A DNA stretch of 64,000 nt from Microtetraspora fusca (GTDB lineage: Bacteria; Actinomycetota; Actinomycetes; Streptosporangiales; Streptosporangiaceae), in assembly GCF_001570365.1 (NCBI RefSeq), contig NZ_BBYK01000046.1, positions 186,001 through 250,000 of the forward strand. Reading direction: 5' to 3'. Made by a program: the position numbers and the translations under genes. The notes beneath the pieces were generated by a model. The model was not told where the DNA came from and ran no database searches. It saw only the letters and a list, made by a program, of their open reading frames with translations. Positions 55,405 to 64,000 of the stretch are shown here, in pieces (the first letter of the stretch is position 1; each line of letters begins with the position of its first letter).

Positions 55405-55905
55405 TTGCACCCCAGCAGACGAGACGATTTCACGGAGTTCGTGGCCGGCCGGTCGGACAGCCTCATCCGGCTCGCGTACCTCCTGACCGGCGACCAGCAC
55501 GCGGCCGAGGACCTGCTGCAGACCGCGTTGACCAAGACGGCGGGACGGTGGCGGAAGATCCGCGACAACCCCGAAGCGTACGTACGCCGGGTCATGTACC
55601 ACGAGCAGGTCGACCGGTGGCGAAGTCCGCGCTGGGGGCGTGAACGTGCCACCGACGTCCTTCCCGAGCTGCCGATCGGCGACCACAGCGGGGACATCGA
55701 CACGCGCGTCACCCTCGCCCGGGCCATGCGTGCCCTCCCCGCGCGCAAACGCGCCGTGCTGGTGCTGCGCTACTACGAGGACCTCCCGGAATCGGAGGTC
55801 GCAAAGATCATGGGCTGCTCGGTGGGAACCGTCCGCAGCCAGGCCCACCAGGCGATCGTCCGGCTCCGCGGTCTGGTCGGCGCCCCCGCAACTCAGGAGA
55901 GCTGA
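55405..55905 (+). CDS. SigE-family ECF RNA polymerase sigma factor
   Basis: About 166 residues from TTG 55405, chosen because AGGAG lies 5 bases before it and the protein then starts at the usual RRDDFTEFVAGR; ATG 55378 would add nine residues. Sigma-2 region: LIRLAYLLTGDQHAAEDLLQTALTKT and RRVMYHEQVDRWR. Sigma-4 region: ALPARKRAVLVLRYYEDLPESEVAKIMGCSVGTVRSQAHQAIVRLR. Such factors in actinobacteria often control cell-envelope genes and are paired with a membrane partner gene. Confidence 0.93.
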   Translation: MHPSRRDDFTEFVAGRSDSLIRLAYLLTGDQHAAEDLLQTALTKTAGRWRKIRDNPEAYVRRVMYHEQVDRWRSPRWGRERATDVLPELPIGDHSGDIDTRVTLARAMRALPARKRAVLVLRYYEDLPESEVAKIMGCSVGTVRSQAHQAIVRLRGLVGAPATQES

Positions 55906-55907
55906 TC

Positions 55908-56849
55908 ATGGATCTCGATGAGCAGAAGATCGCCCAGGAACTCCACCTCATGGCGCGGGAGGCCCGGCCGGTGGACGCGCACGTCTACGCCTCACGGGCA
56001 CTGGTCCGGTCGGGGCGGCGCCGCCTGTCGTGGTCACTCGCGGGGCTCGCGGTCGCCGCGGCCTCCGTGGTCGGGGTCGTACTGCCGGCGTCCGGCGGCA
56101 AGGACATCGCGGCGAGCGTCCACGAGCTGCCGGACAACACCCCCGAGCAGGTGAAGCTCATACGCGACTGCATGCCCTTGGGTGGCCCCGTGCACGAAAT
56201 GGACAGCCGTAAGCGCATCCCGGAGCACGGCAAGGTCGGCGATTTCCGCGTCCTCGCGGAGTATCGCGACGACGTGGGATCGACGGCACTCGTCGGCAGC
56301 ACCGCCGGATTCGTCCTGTGCACGCCGCAGAAGAACCCGAACTTCGCCGACCGTCCGGTGTTCACGTACTGGGGTTACGCCCCACCCGGCGATCTGGAGG
56401 CGGGCCTGACCGGGGCCCTCACCGTGGACGCGTACGAGGTGCAGACCGATTCGCACGCAATGCGGGACGACGACCAATCCGGCGGCAGCTACCGTGTCGT
56501 CGCCGGACGCGTCACATCCGACGTGCGCCGGGTCGAGATCGACTGGGCGGGCGGTCGGCGCGCCGCCGCACAGGTGAACAATGGCTTCTTCGTCGGACGG
56601 GTGCCCGCCGCGTCCGTTCCCGGCCCAGACGACGGCTTGGGCGGCATGGTCGTCGACTCCCCCGACGTCACCGTCACCGCGTACGGCGAGGCGGGCGAGG
56701 TCCTCGGGCAGCGGAAGGACGTCAAGTTCCTCACGGCCGGGCGCACGGGCTCGGAAACGGGTACCGCCCCTGTCGGGGCCGGAGGGCCCGGCGACGACGC
56801 CCCTCCGGCGGAGGACGGCCGGGCCGCCCCTTCGCCGCGGCTCTCCTGA
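55908..56849 (+). CDS. Membrane-anchored partner protein of the sigma factor (putative anti-sigma)
   Basis: 313 residues, starting 2 bases after the sigma stop with AGGAGA upstream, hence co-expressed. Residues 1-40 are cytoplasmic (DEQKIAQELHLMAREARPVDA), 41-62 form one transmembrane helix, and the remainder is external with paired Cys (IRDCMPLGG, FVLCTPQ) and an Ala/Pro/Gly-rich tail. The short cytoplasmic piece is where an anti-sigma would hold its partner, but no zinc-binding HxxxCxxC motif is present. Anti-sigma function is an inference from context. Confidence 0.75.
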   Translation: MDLDEQKIAQELHLMAREARPVDAHVYASRALVRSGRRRLSWSLAGLAVAAASVVGVVLPASGGKDIAASVHELPDNTPEQVKLIRDCMPLGGPVHEMDSRKRIPEHGKVGDFRVLAEYRDDVGSTALVGSTAGFVLCTPQKNPNFADRPVFTYWGYAPPGDLEAGLTGALTVDAYEVQTDSHAMRDDDQSGGSYRVVAGRVTSDVRRVEIDWAGGRRAAAQVNNGFFVGRVPAASVPGPDDGLGGMVVDSPDVTVTAYGEAGEVLGQRKDVKFLTAGRTGSETGTAPVGAGGPGDDAPPAEDGRAAPSPRLS

Positions 56850-56893
56850 CACGTCCCACGACCACAGCGTCGGGGGACGCTCCGGAAAGGGAG

Positions 56894-56925
56894 ACGCCCC
56901 GGGTGGTCGGAACCACCCGGGGCGT
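56894..56925. terminator. Bidirectional terminator between anti-sigma-like gene and rho
   Basis: A 14-bp perfect stem (56894-56907 with 56912-56925), loop CGGA and a short T-run on the plus strand. Both converging genes end here. Confidence 0.9.
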
Positions 56926-56941
56926 TTCGCCGTACAGGAAC

Positions 56942-59002
56942 TCAGTCGCGGTCGTTGCTGACCGTCGTCTTCTGCACCTGGAGCAGGAACTCGGCGTTCG
57001 ACTTGGTCTCGCGCATCTTCTCCAGGAGGAGTTCGAGCGCCTGCTGCATGTCGAGGGCGTGGAGCACCCGGCGCAGCTTCCAGACGATCTGGAGCTCGTC
57101 CTTCGACATGAGGATCTCTTCCTTGCGGGTGCCGGACGCGTCGACGTCCACCGCGGGGAAGATCCGCTTGTCGGCGAGGGACCGGTTGAGCTTGAGCTCC
57201 ATGTTTCCGGTGCCCTTGAACTCCTCGAAGATGACCTCGTCCATCTTGGAGCCGGTCTCGACCAGCGCCGTGGCGAGGATCGTCAGGGAGCCGCCGTTCT
57301 CGATGTTGCGGGCGGCGCCGAAGAAGCGCTTCGGCGGGTACAGCGCGGTGGAGTCCACACCACCGGACAGGATGCGGCCCGACGCGGGCGCGGCCAGGTT
57401 GTAGGCGCGGCCCAGACGGGTGATCGAGTCCAGCAGCACGACCACGTCGTGACCGAGCTCCACCAGGCGCTTGGCCCGCTCGATGGCGAGCTCGGCGACC
57501 GTGGTGTGGTCCTCGGCGGGACGGTCGAAGGTCGAGTGGATGACCTCGCCCTTCACCGACCGCTGCATGTCGGTGACCTCTTCCGGACGCTCGTCCACCA
57601 GGACGACCATCAGGTGGCACTCGGGGTTGTTGCGGGTGATCGCGTTGGCGATCGACTGCAGCACCATCGTCTTACCGGCCTTCGGCGGCGAGACGATCAG
57701 ACCGCGCTGGCCCTTGCCGATCGGCGAGACCAGGTCGATGATCCGCGTGGTGAGGACGTTCGGCTCGGTCTCCAGGCGCAGGCGCTCCTGCGGGTAGAGC
57801 GGCGTGAGCTTGTTGAAGTCGGGCCGCTGCCGGGCCTGCTCCGGCTCCATGCCGTTGACCGTGTCGAGGCGGACGAGCGCGTTGAACTTCTCGCGCCGCT
57901 CGCCGTCGCGCGGCTGCCGGACGGCGCCGGTGATGACGTCTCCCTTGCGCAGGCCGTTGCGGCGGATCTGCGCCAGCGACACGTACACGTCGTTCGCGCC
58001 GGGCAGGTAGCCGCTGGTGCGGACGAACGCGTAGTTGTCGAGGATGTCCAGGATGCCGGCGATCGGGATGAGGACGTCGTCCTCGCTGATCACGGGCTCG
58101 TTGCTGTCGAAGCGGTCGCGGCCACGGCGGTTGCGCTCGCGGAACCTGCCGCGGCGGCCGCGGGCGTCGTCGCCCTGGTCACCACGGCTGTCGCCCCGGC
58201 TGTCACCACGGTCGCCGCGGTCACCACGGTCGGCGCGGTCACCACGGTCGGCGCGGTCACCACGGTCGGCGCGGTCGCCACGGTCAGCGCGGTCGCCACG
58301 GTCAGCGCGGTCGCCACGGTCAGCGCGGTCGCCACGGTTGTCGCTGCGACCGTCGCGGCCCTGCTGGTCACGGCCACGCGTCTGGGCGTCGCCCGCGTCC
58401 GCGGCCCGCTGGTCCGTACGGCTCTCGCGGTCGCCGGAGCGGTCGGAACGCTCACGCCGGTCGCCACGGCCGCGGCGCTCACGGCGGTCGGAGCGCTCGC
58501 CGCGGCTCTCGCCGCGCGTCTCGTTCTGGGCGTCGCCCTGGGCCTCGGTGACCGCCGGGGCGTCCGCGACGGCGGGAGCGCTCGCGGTGACGGCGCTGGA
58601 GGCGGCGACGGCGGGGGCCGCGGCGGGAGCGCTGTCCACGCGCTCGGCGGCGGGCTGCTCCTCGCGGCTCTCGGCCACGGGCGCGGCCGCGGTGGCGCGG
58701 GAACGTTCCCTGCGACCGCGAGCGGGGCGTTCGGCGACGGCGGCCGGCGCTTCCGCGGCCGGCTTCGGCTCCGCCTGCGCCTCTCCCGTCGCCCCCTGCT
58801 TCTCCTGGATGGCCGCGATGAGCTGGCTCTTGCGCATCCGCCCGATCCCGGTGATGCCGAGCCCGGTGGCCATGGCCTGCAGCTCGGGCAGCACCATGCC
58901 GGCCAGGCCGGTGCCGGAGCGACGACGCGGTCGAGCCGGAGCAGTGGTGGGGGTGTCGCCGGCGGCCTGGCCGTCGGAGAGGAGTTCGGTGGTGTCGCTC
59001 AA
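56942..59002 (-). CDS. rho: Transcription termination factor Rho with long disordered insertion
   Basis: 686 residues versus about 419 in E. coli. Domains: Rho_N helix bundle (about 28-68: [31 protein letters not shown]), an Ala/Glu/Arg/Gly-Asp-rich insertion (about 70-300), the RNA-binding cold-shock-like part ([27 protein letters not shown]) and the RecA-like motor with Walker A SPPKAGKT (Lys444) and [13 protein letters not shown]. Such insertions in actinobacterial Rho give extra RNA contacts and can drive condensation. This one contains six RGDRAD repeats plus one RGDRGD. It terminates at a convergent hairpin. Confidence 0.97.
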   Translation of the reverse strand: MSDTTELLSDGQAAGDTPTTAPARPRRRSGTGLAGMVLPELQAMATGLGITGIGRMRKSQLIAAIQEKQGATGEAQAEPKPAAEAPAAVAERPARGRRERSRATAAAPVAESREEQPAAERVDSAPAAAPAVAASSAVTASAPAVADAPAVTEAQGDAQNETRGESRGERSDRRERRGRGDRRERSDRSGDRESRTDQRAADAGDAQTRGRDQQGRDGRSDNRGDRADRGDRADRGDRADRGDRADRGDRADRGDRADRGDRGDRGDSRGDSRGDQGDDARGRRGRFRERNRRGRDRFDSNEPVISEDDVLIPIAGILDILDNYAFVRTSGYLPGANDVYVSLAQIRRNGLRKGDVITGAVRQPRDGERREKFNALVRLDTVNGMEPEQARQRPDFNKLTPLYPQERLRLETEPNVLTTRIIDLVSPIGKGQRGLIVSPPKAGKTMVLQSIANAITRNNPECHLMVVLVDERPEEVTDMQRSVKGEVIHSTFDRPAEDHTTVAELAIERAKRLVELGHDVVVLLDSITRLGRAYNLAAPASGRILSGGVDSTALYPPKRFFGAARNIENGGSLTILATALVETGSKMDEVIFEEFKGTGNMELKLNRSLADKRIFPAVDVDASGTRKEEILMSKDELQIVWKLRRVLHALDMQQALELLLEKMRETKSNAEFLLQVQKTTVSNDRD
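58211..58336 (-). repeat. 18-bp tandem repeat in rho encoding RGDRAD
   Basis: Seven consecutive 18-base units (58211, 58229, 58247, 58265, 58283, 58301, 58319). The first (plus-strand order) encodes RGDRGD, the others RGDRAD. They differ only at synonymous positions, so recent expansion is likely. Confidence 0.95.
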
Positions 59003-59370
59003 CTAAGGGTCCTTCCCAGGGGTCGGGCACCGGACTCGTGCGTCCTGGTGTCCCGGTGGTGCGACCCGGCGGGACAGACCGGGTCGGGCTTCGCGAATCT
59101 CAGGTGTTGGTGACGCTCCGGAATCGCGAACTGCCAGATGTCGAAGTGGTTCGAACGCGCATGCCTCCGAGAACCCCACCTCTCGCCGCGCCGATCGGGG
59201 CAACGGGAGGAAGCGGTTTCGGGAAAATCGCCCTGCCCGCGTCGAAGGACGCGGAGCGAAGTGCAGCGATGTGCGAATGACAAGCACGCACCCAACATGG
59301 GGGCACCTGGTGCGGCTATCAGCCTAACATCACCAGCGCACACGGCTATTCCCTGGAGGTCGAAGAGGCA
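59003..59370 (-). promoter_or_regulatory. Long rho leader with promoter and hairpin
   Basis: No gene is seen. On the minus strand TAGGCT (plus 59321-59326) fits a -10, which would give a leader of about 310 bases. It contains the hairpin CCGCGTC/GACGCGG (59237-59254, loop GAAG). Long leaders are known to carry autoregulatory Rho sites in other bacteria; here this is inference. Confidence 0.4.
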
Positions 59371-60300
59371 TCAGCGTGTCTCGGGAAACTGAACGCCCGC
59401 ACCCTGCAGGTGGACGTTCAAGGGCTGGATGAGCCAGTCCGTACCCACTTCTGGTGCGATCAAATCCTCGGTGTCCGATGTCGAAAAGACAAGGACCGTC
59501 GGACCCGCTCCCGAGACGACCGCGGGAACCCCCGCGGTGCGCAGCCGTCGCACCAGGTCGGCGGTCTGCGGCATGGCAGGCGCGCGATAGTCCTGGTGAA
59601 GACGGTCCTCGGTGGCGGCGAGAAGCAGGCCGGGCTCCGGCATCCGGGTCAGCGCCGCGACGAGCAGCGCCGCCCGCCCCGCGTTGACGGCGGCGTCGGA
59701 ATGCGGCACCTCTTTCGGCAGCAGCCCGCGCGCCTCCTTCGTGGACGACCGGAAGGGCGGGATCAACACGACCGGCCGGACGTCCTCGTGCAGGGGCAGT
59801 TTCACCATACGCGGAGTGCCGGACCGCTCGGACCACGCGATGGTGAGCCCTCCGGCCAGGCACGGCGCCACGTTGTCGGGATGGCCCTCCAACTCGGTGG
59901 CCAGCGCGAACACGTCGTCGTCCGAAATGCCGCCGGCCGTGCCGGAGAGTGCCGGCGCGAGCGCCCTGGCGGCGAGGATGCCCGCGCAGATGGCGGCGGA
60001 GGACGAGCCGAGGCCGCGCGCGTGCGGGATGCGGTTGCGGCAGCGGAGTGTGACGCCGGAGGGCTGTGGGACGCCCATGCGGTCGAAGGTCGCCCGCATG
60101 GTTTTGACGATCAGGTGTCCCTCGCCCGGGTCCACCTCCCCGGCGCCCTGTCCCTCGACCTCGACCGTCACGCCGTCGTCGGAGAGCGCGACCTCGACCT
60201 CGTCGTACAGGTCGAGCGCCAGGCCGAGGGTGTCGTATCCGGGACCGAGGTTGGCGCTCGTCGCCGGAACCCGGACGACCACGCTGCTGCTACCTGTCAT
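59371..60300 (-). CDS. thrB: Homoserine kinase
   Basis: 309-residue GHMP kinase that makes O-phosphohomoserine for the threonine synthase encoded upstream. ATG 60300 has GAGGAG 4 bases upstream. GHMP motif PHARGLGSSSAA (92-103); substrate site VPATSANLGPGYDTLGLAL (11-29); the C-terminal motif VSGAGPTVLVF is present. The transcript would read thrC-thrB with a 211-bp spacer; hom is not in the window. Confidence 0.96.
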   Translation of the reverse strand: MTGSSSVVVRVPATSANLGPGYDTLGLALDLYDEVEVALSDDGVTVEVEGQGAGEVDPGEGHLIVKTMRATFDRMGVPQPSGVTLRCRNRIPHARGLGSSSAAICAGILAARALAPALSGTAGGISDDDVFALATELEGHPDNVAPCLAGGLTIAWSERSGTPRMVKLPLHEDVRPVVLIPPFRSSTKEARGLLPKEVPHSDAAVNAGRAALLVAALTRMPEPGLLLAATEDRLHQDYRAPAMPQTADLVRRLRTAGVPAVVSGAGPTVLVFSTSDTEDLIAPEVGTDWLIQPLNVHLQGAGVQFPETR

Positions 60301-60511
60301 CGAACTCCTCGTGAGATGGAGTCCCCGGGCAGCCGCCACGGGGAGGGCGCGCGGCACGCGGCCGTGCCGCGACCGGCTCGACGTGACGCCCCGGCCCGAC
60401 ATGACACGACGGACGAGCCGTGCCGCACGGGCGCCTGAGGCGGTACGCGAGCCGTACGCGGTCGGGAACGGCGCGGGCGGGGCCGGCGCCGTTCACGCGA
60501 CCGCTCAGGGG

Positions 60512-61570
<1,059 letters not shown>

Positions 61571-61805
61571 GATCGCTCCTTCTACGCGGGCTCCGCCACA
61601 CGGGCCCACCTGCGGTATTGGCCACCGAGTTTACGGCCAACCGCTCTACCTGCGGGATCCACCGTCCAGCTTATGGACATATTTCCGGACACGAGGCCGA
61701 TATATGGGGACGAGCAGCGCTTCGCGCTCTCAGCGAACTAGGAGTTTGCTTCGTTAGGGTCGATCCCCTGACTTGACTCGACAGGTGACAACCGAGGAGG
61801 GGCAC

Positions 61806-63362
61806 GTGGCGGGCGACGAGGTCCGGCCGAGGATCCGGCACAACGACTATTCTCCCCTGGTCCCCGCGCCGATCGGCGGTTGGCATCCGGAAGTGCCGGT
61901 CAGCGTGATCATCCCCGCGTACGGCGGCCAGCACCGGCTCGATCTCACCCTGGCCTCGCTCGCGGCGCAGACCTACCCCGCCCATCTGACAGAGATCGTC
62001 ATCGTGGACGACGGCAGCGTCCCGCCGCTGCGATTACCGGAGATGCGCCCCGAGAACACCCGGATCGTCACGACCGCGGACGGCTGGGGACCGGGACACG
62101 CGGTCAACACCGGCGTCGCCGCCACCGACGGCACCGTCGTGCAGCGTCTCGACGCCGACATGGTCCTCCACCGCGATCACCTTGAGGCGCTGCTGCGCTG
62201 GCACCACCTCACCGACTATCTCGTCACGATCGGCGGCAAGCGGTTCATCGAGGAGACCCCCGTCACGGCCGCCGAGGTGTACGAGGCCGTGGCCGGCGAC
62301 ACGTTGACGCACCTGTTCGACCCCGAGAAGACCATCCCCAGCACGACGGAGATGACGATCCTCCGCCTGGACGGGATGCGCGGCAGCAAGAACCCGTACC
62401 ACGTCTGCACCGGCCCCACGCTGTCCCTCCACCGGACGCTCTTCCTTGACGTCGGCGGCTTCGACGCGGAGGTCCAGCGGGGCGAGGACACCGAGCTGGG
62501 GTACCGGCTGGCCCAGGCGGGCGCCGTCTTCGTGCCGGATCTCGCGGCCCGCGCCGTCCATCTCGGCCTGCCCGCGCAGCGGCGCGACCGCGGGGCGACG
62601 GTGCGGACCGTGGAGCCCTACCTGGCCCATCGCGTGCCGCTCCGCCGCGACCTGCGCAAGGAGCGGGGCCGCCACTGGCGCGTGCCGTACGTGGAGGTGG
62701 TCCTGGACGTGGCCGGGGCGAGCGAGCGGGTCACCCGCGCGGCGGTGAACGCGGCGCTCGACGGGTCGCTGCCCGACGTCGCCGTCACGCTGGTGGCGCC
62801 GTGGTCGGCGCTGCCCTCCGGCCGCCACCCGGTGCTGACCGCGCCCGGGTTCGATCTGCGCATGCTGCGGACCGGGTTCGCCGACGACCCCCGGGTACGG
62901 CTGGCCGAGGACGTGTCGCCGAGCGCGACGCCGGTGCCGTTCCGTTACTCAGGGCCGGTGGACGTCCCGCTCGCGCCGGAGACGCTGGAGCGGATGGTCA
63001 AGACGGTGCTCGACGAGCGGCTCGGCATGCTCGTCGTCACGTTCCCGGACGGCCGCACCGCGACCGTGGAGCGTACCGAGGCCGTGGGACGGGCCCTGCT
63101 GCTGGCCCGCCCGGGCGAGCCCCTCTCGGACGTCATCCGGCAGACTCACGGCGTACGGCACAGCCCGGCGGAGGCGTTCTGGCCCTCGGCGCAGGAACGG
63201 CCGGCCGCACCCGCCCGGCCCGCGGCTCCTCAGACGGACATGAGGTCGGCGATGGCGGGTCTCACCGAGGCGCGCGGGCGCGGCGGGCGCCCGCGAGGGA
63301 AGCGCTCGTGGGTCCGGCGGCTGCGCACCGCCATCCGGACCCGATACCGGATTCGTCCGTAG
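61806..63362 (+). CDS. GT2 glycosyltransferase with C-terminal extension
   Basis: 518 residues. GTG 61806 is preferred because GAGGAGG lies just before it. GT-A core: PVSVIIPAYGGQHRLDLTLASLAAQTY, VIVDDGS, GPGHAVNTGVAATDG, metal motif RLDADMVLHRDHL, and GGFDAEVQRGEDTELGYRLAQAG with the ED acceptor motif. After residue about 290 comes a beta-rich domain (VTLVAPWSALPSGRHPVL, FRYSGPVDVPLAPE) and a basic tail (GKRSWVRRLRTAIRTRYR). No membrane helix is predicted. The acceptor is unknown, for instance a wall glycopolymer or glycopeptidolipid. Divergent from thrC. Confidence 0.88.
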   Translation: MAGDEVRPRIRHNDYSPLVPAPIGGWHPEVPVSVIIPAYGGQHRLDLTLASLAAQTYPAHLTEIVIVDDGSVPPLRLPEMRPENTRIVTTADGWGPGHAVNTGVAATDGTVVQRLDADMVLHRDHLEALLRWHHLTDYLVTIGGKRFIEETPVTAAEVYEAVAGDTLTHLFDPEKTIPSTTEMTILRLDGMRGSKNPYHVCTGPTLSLHRTLFLDVGGFDAEVQRGEDTELGYRLAQAGAVFVPDLAARAVHLGLPAQRRDRGATVRTVEPYLAHRVPLRRDLRKERGRHWRVPYVEVVLDVAGASERVTRAAVNAALDGSLPDVAVTLVAPWSALPSGRHPVLTAPGFDLRMLRTGFADDPRVRLAEDVSPSATPVPFRYSGPVDVPLAPETLERMVKTVLDERLGMLVVTFPDGRTATVERTEAVGRALLLARPGEPLSDVIRQTHGVRHSPAEAFWPSAQERPAAPARPAAPQTDMRSAMAGLTEARGRGGRPRGKRSWVRRLRTAIRTRYRIRP

Positions 63363-63406
63363 TGCTCCGGCGGGTGTCCATGCGTGGCGGAGCCGCCGGG
63401 TGGTCT

Positions 63407-63436
63407 TCTCTGGCTGTCGCCGGCGACAGCCAGAGA
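63407..63436. terminator. 30-bp perfect palindrome, likely bidirectional terminator
   Basis: 63407-63421 and 63422-63436 are exact reverse complements (15-bp arms, no spacer). It lies 45 bases after the glycosyltransferase stop and ahead of a convergent gene end. The following segment (63510-63595) contains repeated GATCCTCGC and CGCTTCGC-like words but no gene. Confidence 0.75.
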
Positions 63437-63612
63437 GCTCGATCCATCCCGCCAGGGGTCGCCAGTGGATTTGCACGAACCTCGGCCGAGTCGGTCACTT
63501 CGCCGGGAGGCACCTCCGATCCTCGCGAAGCCCGCTTCGCCGGGCCTTCGCTCCGATCCTCGCTCCCTTCCGCTCCGCTCCCTCGGTCCCGGTGAACGTC
63601 GCGGGCAGCGGA

Positions 63613-64000
63613 CTAGCGGTAGATCACGCGGCGGACGATGGCCTTGATGCTCCGCTTGCGGCGTAACGTTGCGGCCTCCTTGCGGAGGGAGCCCACCTCG
63701 CGGCGCAGTTCCACGGTGGATTTGCGCCACTTGGCGGCTTCGTCGCGCCACTTCCCCACCTGGGCGCGCAGCCGTTCGACCTCCTTGGCGAGCTTGGCCG
63801 CCTCGGCCTGCGCCTCGGCCCTCGCCCGGTAGGCGCTGCGCCGTCCGACGGGAACCGGCGCCTGCTCCGCCGGGAGGAGGCCGACGGGCGCCCCGTCGAT
63901 CCACACCGCGCCGAACATCTCGGCCACGGCGTCGTCCAGCGCCTCCGTCTCCCCGCCGCCTCTCCCGGCGTCGGCCGCCCGTCCGGCTTCCCCGGCGGCT
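63613..64000 (-). CDS. Coiled-coil protein, partial at the right edge
   Basis: The reading frame is open through the window end, so the N-terminus is missing. 128 residues are visible. A Gly/Ala/Asp/Glu-rich part leads to MFGAVWIDGAPVGLLPAEQ. A strongly charged coiled coil follows (RARAEAQAEAAKLAKEVERLRAQVGKWRDEAAKWRKSTVELRREVGSLRKE). The protein ends in basic KRSIKAIVRRVIYR. The end resembles C-termini of some glycosyltransferase-associated proteins, and it converges with a GT2 gene, but no family is recognised. Confidence 0.7.
   Translation of the reverse strand, partial: AAGEAGRAADAGRGGGETEALDDAVAEMFGAVWIDGAPVGLLPAEQAPVPVGRRSAYRARAEAQAEAAKLAKEVERLRAQVGKWRDEAAKWRKSTVELRREVGSLRKEAATLRRKRSIKAIVRRVIYR

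Overview
The window is GC-rich, gene-dense actinobacterial chromosome. Third-position GC bias is strong, GTG and TTG starts are common, and the gene set is core actinobacterial: NucS mismatch endonuclease, Rho with a long disordered insertion, an atpIBEFHAGDC operon, and a Scy/FilP-like DivIVA-domain coiled-coil protein. From memory, the order thrC-thrB-rho, rpmE-prfA-prmC-sua5, glyA, WecA-type transferase, atp operon, PduO transferase, nucS, 3-hydroxyacyl-CoA dehydrogenase, mce-thiolase-meaB and icmA follows the Streptomyces coelicolor SCO5355-SCO5415 interval. A filamentous actinomycete is therefore likely; Streptosporangiales is an inference only. I see no tRNA, rRNA, CRISPR array, prophage, transposase or integrase.

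Regions. 1-9.4 kb: acyl-CoA metabolism. It holds the large subunit of a B12-dependent mutase with isobutyryl-CoA mutase residues, the MeaB chaperone GTPase, a thiolase and methylmalonyl-CoA epimerase, together with a secreted subtilase, a MarR regulator and two membrane proteins. 9.5-17.4 kb: the polar-growth coiled-coil protein, a TrmB/LuxR-type regulator, two alpha/beta hydrolases, an SDR oxidoreductase, a duplicated-domain 3-hydroxyacyl-CoA dehydrogenase and nucS. 17.5-25.8 kb: two convergent cassettes of identical order (ABC ATPase, permease, histidine kinase, LuxR-type response regulator) around a TetR gene. 26-32.4 kb: a LAL-type regulator (AAA plus LuxR) and a 1144-residue secreted protease joining an M4 and an M28 peptidase to a P domain. 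32.7-45 kb: PduO adenosyltransferase, an unusual intergenic repeat array, DUF2550, the complete ATP synthase operon, a WecA-like transferase and glyA. 45-50.5 kb: a processive glycosyltransferase with a tiny membrane-protein gene, a divergent class F-like sortase, and a two-gene unit whose 902-residue member has a long low-complexity repetitive tail. 50.6-61.6 kb: translation and threonine genes (sua5, prmC, prfA, rpmE, rho, thrB, thrC), interrupted by a secreted Ig-like protein and an ECF sigma/membrane-protein pair. 61.8-64 kb: a GT2 glycosyltransferase and a coiled-coil protein cut by the window edge.

Most of the window is housekeeping. The parts that ordinary annotation explains least are: the dispersed intergenic repeat family (33.39-33.74 kb and 10.94 kb); perfect operator-like palindromes (1545-1556, 25774-25793); a strong hairpin inside the atp operon between atpD and atpC; the M4-M28-P protease fusion; a 12-bp repeat carrying several alternative GTG starts at the permease start; a 54-residue gene directly abutting a glycosyltransferase stop; a sortase lacking the expected catalytic arginine; and the RGDRAD repeats in Rho.
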